A DNA stretch of 14,137 nucleotides from Pseudomonas sp. GTDB lineage: Bacteria > Pseudomonadota > Gammaproteobacteria > Pseudomonadales > Pseudomonadaceae. A model generated the notes under the pieces. It had not been told where the DNA came from and made no database searches. It worked only from the letters and a program-made list of their open reading frames with translations. The stretch spans positions 1 to 14,137 of the forward strand of contig JAQZAY010000094.1 in the NCBI GenBank assembly GCA_029239415.1. The letters run 5' to 3'. Of this stretch, positions 1 to 5,949 are shown in pieces (position 1 is the stretch's first letter; the number at the start of each line of letters is the position of its first letter). A program made the position numbers and the translations under genes.

Positions 1-94
1 AAGCTTTCAGGGTGTTGAGATCTTTGTAGTCGATCTCTTTCACGTCTTCAGCAGTGAAGCGGCAGAATTTACGACGACGGAAGAAACGTGCCAT
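1..94 (-). CDS. rpsR: 30S ribosomal protein S18, 5' part (cut by window edge)
   Basis: The minus strand from the ATG at 94 to the window edge encodes 31 codons starting [20 protein letters not shown], the characteristic N-terminus of bacterial ribosomal protein S18. S18 binds 16S rRNA in the platform of the 30S subunit as a heterodimer with S6. A strong ribosome binding site (GAGGAG, about 8 nt upstream) fixes the start. The gene lies 28 nt downstream of rpsF in the same direction, the usual rpsF-rpsR operon order, so it is probably transcribed from the rpsF promoter. The full protein is normally about 75 residues, so more than half lies outside the window. Confidence 0.96.
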
Positions 95-122
95 GTAATA
101 GGCTCCTCAAAAGGTCCGTGGA

Positions 123-548
123 TTACTCGTCAGCGTTATCGCTGTTGTCGCTGTCATTGCTGTCGTCGCCATCGGCGCTTTCAGCATGCTCAGGACGGTC
201 GCGACGCTCACGGCGCTCACTGCGGTTTTCTTCAGCCTTGAGCATCTCGGACTGGCCGGTGACGGCTTCGTCGCGACGGATGACCAGGTTACGGATCACG
301 GCATCGTTGTAGCGGAAGTTGTCTTCCAGCTCGGACAGAGCCTTGCCGGTGCACTCAACGTTCAGCATCACGTAGTGAGCCTTGTGAACATTGTTGATGG
401 CGTAGGCCAGTTGACGACGACCCCAATCTTCGAGACGGTGGATCTTGCCGCCGTCTTCTTCGATCAGCTTGGTGTAACGCTCAACCATGCCGCCGACTTG
501 CTCGCTCTGGTCCGGGTGGACCAGAAAGATGATTTCGTAATGACGCAT
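123..548 (-). CDS. rpsF: 30S ribosomal protein S6
   Basis: The 141-residue product starts [20 protein letters not shown] and has the typical S6 ferredoxin-like fold sequence over about residues 1-95, including the conserved [12 protein letters not shown] segment. S6 pairs with S18 and binds the central domain of 16S rRNA in the 30S platform. Residues from about 105 on form a charged tail, first Glu/Arg-rich and then almost purely Asp/Ser/Asn/Glu, ending in DE. In E. coli the S6 C-terminus is polyglutamylated by RimK, and the acidic end here fits a substrate of that kind (inference). The start is supported by a strong Shine-Dalgarno (AAGGAG) about 7 nt upstream. It is the first gene of the rpsF-rpsR operon, with a sigma70 promoter at 669-697. 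Confidence 0.97.
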   Translation of the reverse strand: MRHYEIIFLVHPDQSEQVGGMVERYTKLIEEDGGKIHRLEDWGRRQLAYAINNVHKAHYVMLNVECTGKALSELEDNFRYNDAVIRNLVIRRDEAVTGQSEMLKAEENRSERRERRDRPEHAESADGDDSNDSDNSDNADE

Positions 549-662
549 GAATGCTCCTTACGGGTTAGTAGCCTGCCAGAATCCTGGTCAGACAAGGAGT
601 GAATGACACTGTATGTCTTGCCGCGTGAAGAGGCACATGCGCGCCTGCCCGGTATGGCAAGG
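549..662 (-). promoter_or_regulatory. long 5' leader of rpsF, possible autoregulatory site
   Basis: This is the inferred untranslated leader between the predicted transcription start (about 662) and the rpsF start codon. It is long for a gene with its own strong ribosome binding site. It contains a short hairpin (GACA/TGTC, 605-608 with 614-617) and a CCCG run just upstream of the Shine-Dalgarno. In many bacteria the S6:S18 complex represses its own operon by binding an rpsF leader structure that mimics its 16S rRNA site. I cannot confirm that motif by eye here. Confidence 0.3.
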
Positions 663-668
663 GGCGCA

Positions 669-697
669 ATTGTAGAGAAGGCGGGACGGACAAGCAA
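669..697 (-). promoter_or_regulatory. sigma70 promoter of the rpsF-rpsR operon
   Basis: Read on the minus strand, a -35 box TTGCTT (692-697) and a -10 box TACAAT (669-674) are separated by 17 nt. The -10 is followed by a GC-rich discriminator (TGCGCCCC), a feature of growth-rate and stringently controlled promoters of the translation apparatus. AT-rich sequence lies upstream (700-720). The predicted start near 662 gives a leader of about 114 nt before the rpsF ATG at 548. Assignment is by inspection only. Confidence 0.7.
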
Positions 698-722
698 GGC
701 GATTGGCGATTATTTGAACAGC

Positions 723-773
723 TCTTTGCAGGAGCGGCGGTTCGGCCGCCCGACTTGCCCGCTCCTGCAAAGA
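723..773. repeat. long inverted repeat between rpsF promoter and rlmB
   Basis: Positions 723-737 pair perfectly with 759-773 (15 bp, core TTTGCAGGAGCGG / CCGCTCCTGCAAA). The intervening bases hold a competing hairpin GGCGG-TTCGG-CCGCC (736-750). It lies 9 nt beyond the rlmB stop codon and just upstream of the rpsF promoter, so it may end or attenuate rnr-rlmB transcripts. It has no U-tract on the rlmB side. GC-rich palindromes containing GGAGCGG/CCGCTCC are common dispersed REP-type elements in P. putida, so it may be one of those. Confidence 0.6.
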
Positions 774-782
774 AGGATTGCC

Positions 783-1529
783 TCAGGGCTTGGCCTGGCG
801 CTGGCGCACCACTTCGAACAGGCACACCCCGGTGGCGACCGAGACGTTCAGGCTGCTCACGCTGCCGCCCATCGGCAGCTTGACCAGGAAGTCGCAGTGC
901 TCGCGGGTCAGGCGGCGCATGCCCTTGCCTTCGGCGCCCATGACCAGCACGGTCGGCCCGGTCATGTCCTGCTGGTAGATCTGCTGCTCGGCCTCACCAG
1001 CGGTACCCACGACCCACAGCCCTTTGTGCTGCAGCTTCTCGAGGGTGCGTGCCAGGTTGGTCACCGCTACCAGGGGCATGACCTCGGCCGCACCGCAGGC
1101 GACCTTGCGCACCACGGGCGTCAGGCTGGCCGACTTGTCCTTGGGGATGACCACCGCAGTGGCACCCGCCGCATCGGCGGTGCGCAGGCAGGCGCCAAGG
1201 TTGTGCGGGTCGGTGACGCCATCGAGCACCAGGATCAGCGGCGGACGCTCACTGCGATCGATCAGCTCGTCGAGCATCGCCTCGTTCCACACCTGGCTCG
1301 GGCTGACCTCGGCGACCACGCCCTGGTGCACGCCTTCGACCCAGGCATCGAGCTCGCGGCGCTCGGCCTGGCCAACCGGAATGCGGTGCTGGGCCGCCAG
1401 CTCCACCAGTGACTGGACGCGCGGCTCGCTGCGCCCCTCGGACAGCCAGATCTGCTTGACCCGCTTGGGATGGTGATGCAGCAATGCCTGCACCGCGTGC
1501 ACGCCGTAGATCTTTTCCAGCTGACTCAT
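783..1529 (-). CDS. rlmB: 23S rRNA (guanosine-2251-2'-O)-methyltransferase RlmB
   Basis: The 248-residue protein is a SpoU/TrmH-type (SPOUT) rRNA methyltransferase. It would use S-adenosylmethionine to methylate the 2'-hydroxyl of G2251 in the P-loop of 23S rRNA. Residues 1-75 form the L30e-like RNA-binding domain (starting MSQLEKIYGVHAVQALL). The catalytic knot carries motif 1 at about 97-121 (LDGVTDPHNLGACLRTADA, with Asn110 and Arg116), motif 2 at about 194-210 (VLVMGAEGKGMRRL, with Glu200) and motif 3 at about 216-238 (KLPMGGSVSSLNVSVATG). Length is normal for the family. Its ATG overlaps the rnr stop in an ATGA, and the upstream Shine-Dalgarno is weak, so translation is probably coupled to rnr. 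The rnr frameshift could therefore reduce its expression. Confidence 0.96.
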   Translation of the reverse strand: MSQLEKIYGVHAVQALLHHHPKRVKQIWLSEGRSEPRVQSLVELAAQHRIPVGQAERRELDAWVEGVHQGVVAEVSPSQVWNEAMLDELIDRSERPPLILVLDGVTDPHNLGACLRTADAAGATAVVIPKDKSASLTPVVRKVACGAAEVMPLVAVTNLARTLEKLQHKGLWVVGTAGEAEQQIYQQDMTGPTVLVMGAEGKGMRRLTREHCDFLVKLPMGGSVSSLNVSVATGVCLFEVVRQRQAKP

Positions 1530-4241
1530 GACTTGCTCTTGCCTTTGCGTGCGGTACCGGCCCCCGCTTTAGGCGGCCCCTTGCGGTGCTTGGTCGGCTT
1601 GCCGGTGGACTTGCCGCTGGATTTTTCCGACTTGCCGCTGGCACTGCCAGTGCGAGCATCGCTCATCAGCGCCTTCTTCATCTCACGACTCTTGCGCACC
1701 TCGGCGTTGCGCTCCACCGCCTGGGACGGGAAGTAGGCCTCTGCGGCCTCGCCCTTCTTGCCACGACGGGCCGGCTCGGTCTTGGCCACCGGGGCCGAGA
1801 ACTCGGGCTTGGACTCGGTGCGGGACTCGGCCCTGGACTGTGCCTTGGATGGATTGCCGGAGCGGGACGTGTCCGCGCCTGGCTTCGACGCCGGCGCATC
1901 ACCCGAAGTGCGGCGCTTGCGGCCAATCGGCGCATTGAGGGTGCTTTCGGCCACCTCGAAGTCGATCTTGCGTTCGTCCAGGTTGACGCGCATCACCTTG
2001 ACCTCGACCGTGTCGCCCAGGCGGAAGCTGCGACCGCTGCGCTCGCCAGCCAGGCGATGGTGGATCGGGTCGAAGTGGTAGTAGTCGCCCGGCAGCGCGC
2101 TGACGTGCACCAGGCCTTCGACGTAGATGTCGGTCAGCTCGACGAACAGGCCGAAGCCGGTCACCGCGGTGATCACCCCCGGGAAGGTCTCGCCCACGCG
2201 GTCCTTCATGTACTCGCACTTGAGCCAGTTGACCACGTCGCGGGTGGCCTCGTCGGCGCGCCGCTCGCTCATGGAGCACTGCTCGCCCAGTTGCTCGAGG
2301 GTGTTCTCGTCGTAAGGGTAGATGCGTGCCTTGGGGATGGCCATCGCGCCGGCACGCTTGACGTGCGGGGTTTCCTGGCGCGAGCGGATGACGCTGCGGA
2401 TCGCGCGGTGCACCAGCAGGTCCGGGTAGCGGCGGATCGGCGAGGTGAAGTGGGTGTAGGCCTCGTAGTTCAGGCCGAAGTGGCCGTTGTTCTCGACGCT
2501 GTACGTGGGTGTAGGCCTCGTAGTTCAGGCCGAAGTGGCCGTTGTTCTCGACGCTGTACACCGCCTGGCTCAAGGAGCGCAGCATGACGGTCTGGATCAG
2601 GTGGAAATCCGGGCGGTCGGCGATCTGCGACAGCAGGGCCTGGTAGTCCTTCGGCGAGGGATCCTTGCCCTTGTGCAGCGACAGGCCGAGCTCGCCCAGG
2701 AAAGCGCGCAGCTTTTCCAGGCGCTCCGGCGGCGGGCCGTCGTGCACCCGGTACAGGGCCGGGATCTCGTGCTTCTTGAGGAACTCGGCGGTGGCCACGT
2801 TGGCCGCCAGCATGCACTCCTCGATCAGCTTGTGGGCATCGTTGCGCACGGTCGGGCGGATTTCCGCGATCTTGCGCTCGGAACCGAAGATGATGCGGGT
2901 TTCCTGGGTCTCGAAGTCGATCGCGCCACGGCTGTGGCGGGCGTCCAGGAGGACCTTGTAGATCGAGTACAGGCTCTTGAGGTGCGGCAGTACTTCTTCG
3001 TACTGGATCCGCAGCGCGCGGCCTTCACGTGTGCGCGAATGCTCGAGCATGCTGCTGACCTTGTTGTAGGTCAGGCGCGCATGGGAGTGGATCACCGCCT
3101 CGTAGAACTGGTAGTCGACCATCTGGCCGGACTTGTTCATGGTCATCTCGCAGACCATGGCCAGGCGATCGACATGCGGGTTCAGCGAGCACAGGCCGTT
3201 GGACAGCTCCTCGGGCAGCATCGGCACGACGCGCTCGGGGAAGTACACCGAGTTGCCGCGCACCTGGGCTTCGTTGTCCAGGGCCGAGCCCAGGCGGACA
3301 TAGCTGGAAACGTCGGCGATCGCCACGTAGAGGCGCCAGCCGCCGGAGAACATGCGCAACTTGCCGAGCGGTTCGCAATAGACCGCGTCGTCGAAGTCAC
3401 GAGCGTCTTCACCGTCGATGGTGACGAACGGCAGGTGACGCAGGTCGACGCGCTTTTCCTTGTCCTTGTCCTCGACTTCGGAGCGGAACTTGCGCGCCTC
3501 CTTGATCACGGCTTCAGGCCAGACGTGCGGGATATCGTAGCTGCGCAGCGCAACGTCGATCTCCATGCCCGGCGCCATGTAGTTGCCGATCACCTCGACC
3601 ACATCGCCCTGGGGCTGGAAGCGCGGGGTTGGCCAGTGGGTGATCTTCACCTCGACGAACTGGCCGATCTTCGCACCGCCATTACGCCCGGCGGTCACCA
3701 GCACTTCCTGCTGGATCTTCGGGTTGTCTGGCGTCACGAAACCGATGCCGCCTTCTTCGTAGTAGCGGCCGACCACGCTTTCGTGGCCGCGGGAGATGAC
3801 CTCGACGATGACCCCTTCGCGGCGGCCACGGCGGTCGACGCCGCCTACCCTTGCCAGGGCGCGGTCGCCATCGAACACCAGGCGCATCTGCGCCGGGCTG
3901 AGGAACAGGTCTTCGCTGCGGTCATCGGGAATCAGGAAGCCGAAGCCATCGCGGTGGCCCGAGACGCGACCGAGGATCAAGTCCAGCTTGTCTACCGGGG
4001 CATAAGTGCCGCGCCGGGTATAGATCAGCTGGCCATCACGCTCCATGGCGCGCAGACGCCGACGCAGGGCTTCGATCTGGTCTTCGGTGGTCAGGCCGAA
4101 CTCCGCCACCAGCTGCTCTCGCGCGGCTGGTTCACCGCGGTCGGAGAGTTGTTGCAGGATCAGCTCACGGCTGGGGATGGGGTTGTCGTATTTTTCCGCT
4201 TCACGTGCGGCCTCGGGATCGAGGGATTGCCAATCGGCCAT
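1526..4241 (-). pseudogene. rnr: ribonuclease R, frameshifted by a 55-bp tandem duplication
   Basis: RNase R is a processive 3'-5' exoribonuclease that degrades structured RNA. The ATG at 4241 (MADWQSLDPEAAREAEKYDN) follows an AAGGTGA ribosome binding site. In frame are an N-terminal winged helix (about residues 20-85), cold-shock domains (about 85-255) and the RNB domain with DGEDARDFDDAV at 276-287, including the metal-binding Asp282, Asp284 and Asp285. After His579 (position 2505) a perfect 55-bp repeat shifts the frame. Translation then adds 201 unrelated residues and stops at 1899. The genuine continuation (FTSPIRRYPDLLVHR, an S1 domain and a Lys/Ser-rich basic tail) is open in another frame down to 1526. 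Removing one repeat copy gives an intact 886-residue RNase R, a normal length. As written, the product lacks the end of RNB, S1 and the tail, so it should be inactive. An assembly error is a serious alternative. Confidence 0.9.
2450..2559. repeat. perfect 55-bp tandem direct repeat within rnr
   Basis: Positions 2450-2504 and 2505-2559 are identical over all 55 bases and directly adjacent. The match stops exactly at both outer edges: the base before each copy and the base after each copy differ. Because 55 is not a multiple of 3, the second copy causes a +1 frame change in rnr. The repeated unit encodes the RNase R residues around VYSVENNGHFGLNYEAYTH. No insertion-sequence ends or inverted repeats flank it. 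Confidence 0.97.
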
Positions 4242-4508
4242 CAGTAGGGGTTCACCTTGGTCTATATAAGGGATAGTTTGGCATAGGCGTATTGAAACCG
4301 GAAATGTCAGACTTGGACAGCCCCGCCAAAGGGTCCGCGAAGCGCCTGAACGCACGTGGAATCAACAACTTGAAATTTTGAATATTTTTTTCGCCTCGGG
4401 GCTTTACAGCCTCCAGGGCCATCCGTATAGTGCGCACCACGACGACGGACACCGTCGTTATAGTTGAAAAGCGGACCGATGTGAACCATCGAGTTAGCAT
4501 TCAGCGAA
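4242..4508. other. divergent intergenic region between rnr and the tRNA genes
   Basis: This 267-nt gap separates the minus-strand rnr from the plus-strand tRNA pair. On the plus side it holds the UP-like AT tract, the tRNA promoter (4403-4431) and a 7-bp leader hairpin (ACGACGG, 4442-4448, with CCGTCGT, 4452-4458). On the minus side the rnr ribosome binding site is visible near 4250-4256. An rnr promoter must lie here or further upstream, but I found no -35/-10 pair with good spacing. TATATAG-like sequence at 4262-4268 is only a weak candidate -10. No credible gene is seen. Confidence 0.6.
4403..4431 (+). promoter_or_regulatory. sigma70 promoter of the tRNA-Leu pair
   Basis: A -35 box TTTACA (4403-4408) and a -10 box TATAGT (4426-4431) are spaced by 17 nt. 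A GC-rich discriminator (GCGCACC) follows, as is usual for stringently controlled tRNA promoters. The AT-rich stretch at about 4370-4391, with a run of seven T, sits where an UP element would contact the RNA polymerase alpha subunits. The predicted start near 4438 leaves about 70 nt of leader before the first tRNA at 4509. Confidence 0.7.
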
Positions 4509-4595
4509 GCCCAGGTGGTGAAATTGGTAGACACGCCAGCTTCAGGTGCTGGTGACCTTACGGTCGTGGAAGTTCGAGTCTTCTCCTGGGCACCA
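4509..4595 (+). tRNA. tRNA-Leu, anticodon CAG (copy 1)
   Basis: An 87-nt class II tRNA with encoded CCA. The acceptor stem is GCCCAGG (4509-4515) with CCTGGGC (4585-4591), followed by ACCA. The anticodon stem-loop is CCAGC-TTCAGGT-GCTGG with anticodon CAG at 4543-4545, which reads CUG. A leucine-type long variable arm (TGACCTTACGGTCGT) and a T-arm with GTTCGAGTC follow. It is first in a two-tRNA transcription unit. CUG is the dominant leucine codon in this high-GC genome, which fits a duplicated gene. Confidence 0.97.
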
Positions 4596-4604
4596 ATTTC
4601 AAGT

Positions 4605-4625
4605 TTCAGATAGAGCCTATCTGGA
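4605..4625 (+). other. hairpin in the spacer between the two tRNAs
   Basis: CAGATAG (4607-4613) pairs with CTATCTG (4617-4623) around an AGC loop. The stem extends by a G-U and an A-U pair at 4605-4606 / 4624-4625. It lies in the 76-nt spacer and has no T-tract, so it is unlikely to terminate transcription. It may be a processing landmark in the dicistronic tRNA precursor (inference). Confidence 0.5.
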
Positions 4626-4671
4626 ATTTACGCAACACGCTACAACGCTTCATGCTTCACTGCTTCAACTT

Positions 4672-4758
4672 GCCCAGATGGTGAAATTGGTAGACACGCC
4701 AGCTTCAGGTGCTGGTGACCTTACGGTCGTGGAAGTTCGAGTCTTCTTCTGGGCACCA
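4672..4758 (+). tRNA. tRNA-Leu, anticodon CAG (copy 2)
   Basis: An 87-nt tRNA almost identical to the copy at 4509-4595. The acceptor stem is GCCCAGA (4672-4678) with TCTGGGC (4748-4754), then ACCA. The anticodon CAG is at 4706-4708. The only differences I see from copy 1 are the two partners of the last acceptor-stem pair: G-C there and A-U here. Pairing is therefore preserved. The terminator at 4767-4794 follows immediately. Confidence 0.97.
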
Positions 4759-4766
4759 TCTTCAAG

Positions 4767-4794
4767 AAAACCCGCTAGCTTGCTAGCGGGTTTT
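4767..4794 (+). terminator. intrinsic terminator of the tRNA-Leu unit
   Basis: AAAACCCGCTAGC (4767-4779) pairs perfectly with GCTAGCGGGTTTT (4782-4794) around a two-base TT loop region, and the T-run continues to 4796. The A-run on the left arm means it could also work on the minus strand. It isolates the tRNA unit from the iron transporter downstream. Confidence 0.9.
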
Positions 4795-4876
4795 TTCTTG
4801 CCTGCGATTTGCCCTCCCCTCCAGCCTCGGCTGGCCGCCAAGCTGCCGATGAATCTTTCGCCATACGCGCACTTGA

Positions 4877-4902
4877 GAAACAATATCGTTTATCATTGTT
4901 TC
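4877..4902. promoter_or_regulatory. Fur-box-like operator upstream of the iron transporter
   Basis: GAAACAAT (4877-4884) and ATTGTTTC (4895-4902) form a perfect 8-bp inverted repeat with a 10-nt centre. The 19 bp at 4882-4900, read on the minus strand, match the classical Fur consensus GATAATGATAATCATTATC at 13 of 19 positions by my alignment. It lies 34 nt upstream of the ATG of a ferric-iron-binding protein, where Fe2+-Fur repression would be expected. I could not assign a convincing -35/-10 pair around it. Confidence 0.65.
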
Positions 4903-4935
4903 CAAATATGTAGCCGTAAGCGAGGAAGTATCCGC

Positions 4936-5949
4936 ATGACGATCCGCCCGAAACCGCTGATGCGCACCCTGGCCGCCGCCGTACTCGGCCTGGTGCTTGG
5001 CGCGCCGGCTGCCATGGCTGGCGACCCAGTATCCCTGACCCTGTACAACGGCCAGCACAAGGAAATCGGTGAGGCCATTGCCAAGGCATACGAGGCCAAG
5101 ACCGGCATCCATATCAATATACGCAAAGGCAGCAGCAACCAGCTGGCCAGCCAGATCATCGAGGAAGGCGACCGCTCGCCGGCCGATGTGATCTACACCG
5201 AGGAATCCCCGCCGCTGAACAACCTGGGCGAACTGGGCCTGCTGGCGAAGATCGACGACGCCACCCTGCAGATGCTGCCCAAGGAATACGTTGCCGCCAA
5301 CGGCAGTTGGATGGGCGTCACCGCGCGCACTCGCGTGGTGGTGTTCAACCCCAAGCAGATCGACGAGAAGGACCTGCCGCAATCGGTGATGGACTTCGCC
5401 AACCCCGAGTGGGATGGCCGTGTCGGCTTCGTCCCGACCAGCGGCGCGTTCCAGGAGCAGGCCGTGGCCATCCTGAAGCTGCACGGGCGCGATGCCGCCG
5501 AAGAGTGGCTGACTGGCCTCAAGGCCTTCGGCAAGACCTACACCAACAACATGGTCGCCCTGAAGGCTGTGGAAAACGGTGAGGTCGCCGCGGTGCTGGT
5601 CAACAACTACTACTGGTATGCCCTCAAGCGCGAGCGCGGGCAACTGGACTCCAAGCTGTACTACCTGGCCGATGGCGATGCCGGGGGCCTGGTGACCATT
5701 TCCGGCGCCGCCGCGGTCAAGGCCAGCAAGCATCCCAAGGAAGCCCAGGCCTTGCTCAACTGGATGGCCAGCGAAGAGGGCCAGCGCGTGATCACCCAGA
5801 CCACCGCCGAGTACCCGCTGCACAAGGGCATGGTGTCGGACCAGGGCCTGAAGCCGTTCGAGGAGCTGCGCCCGCCGCAGATCACCCCGGCCGATCTTGG
5901 CAACGCCGAGGAAGCCCTGGAGCTTGAACGCGAAGTCGGCCTGCTCTGA
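4936..5949 (+). CDS. fbpA: periplasmic ferric-iron-binding protein of an ABC transporter (FbpA/HitA type)
   Basis: The 337-residue protein captures Fe3+ in the periplasm and delivers it to the inner-membrane permease encoded next. Residues 1-28 are a Sec signal peptide (basic start, hydrophobic LAAAVLGLVLG, AMA cleavage site). The mature protein resembles Neisseria FbpA as I remember it, and its four iron ligands appear to be kept: His41 in YNGQHKE, Glu89 in SPADVIYTEE, and the tyrosine pair Tyr225-Tyr226 in VNNYYWYALKRE. The PTSGAFQEQAVAILKLHG segment is also family-typical. The ATG at 4936 is chosen because a GAGGAAG ribosome binding site lies about 8 nt upstream and the signal peptide begins there; the open frame further upstream only runs through the tRNAs. 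Its stop overlaps the permease start (TGATG). A Fur-like box lies just upstream. Pseudomonas genomes often call this hitA. Confidence 0.93.
   Translation: MTIRPKPLMRTLAAAVLGLVLGAPAAMAGDPVSLTLYNGQHKEIGEAIAKAYEAKTGIHINIRKGSSNQLASQIIEEGDRSPADVIYTEESPPLNNLGELGLLAKIDDATLQMLPKEYVAANGSWMGVTARTRVVVFNPKQIDEKDLPQSVMDFANPEWDGRVGFVPTSGAFQEQAVAILKLHGRDAAEEWLTGLKAFGKTYTNNMVALKAVENGEVAAVLVNNYYWYALKRERGQLDSKLYYLADGDAGGLVTISGAAAVKASKHPKEAQALLNWMASEEGQRVITQTTAEYPLHKGMVSDQGLKPFEELRPPQITPADLGNAEEALELEREVGLL

Noticed and set aside
1526..2413. Independent gene encoding a free S1-domain protein from the ATG at 2413
   Set aside because: That methionine is internal to the conserved RNB segment of RNase R and I see no ribosome binding site before it.
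1899..2504. 201-residue Arg/Pro/Ala-rich C-terminal extension of the frameshifted RNase R as a new functional domain
   Set aside because: It is simply the S1-encoding region read in the wrong frame; the correct frame is intact and conserved.
1586..2587. 333-codon plus-strand open frame across the rnr 3' half and the duplication
   Set aside because: It is an antisense shadow of rnr with the same composition bias and no sign of translation signals.
2487..4247. 586-codon open frame on the plus strand opposite rnr
   Set aside because: It is a shadow of the GC-rich coding strand: amino-acid composition is biased to Val, Ala, Asp and Gln, there is no ribosome binding site, and no family resemblance.
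4262..4268. TATATAG-like -10 box for rnr on the minus strand
   Set aside because: No acceptable -35 sequence lies 16-18 nt upstream of it.
4509..4758. CRISPR-like or mobile repeat formed by the two near-identical 87-nt units
   Set aside because: Both units fold as complete tRNA-Leu genes with CCA ends; they are a tandem tRNA pair.
4546..4935. In-frame extension of the iron-binding protein gene upstream to 4546
   Set aside because: It runs through both tRNA genes and the terminator, is not protein-like, and the signal peptide with a proper ribosome binding site starts at 4936.
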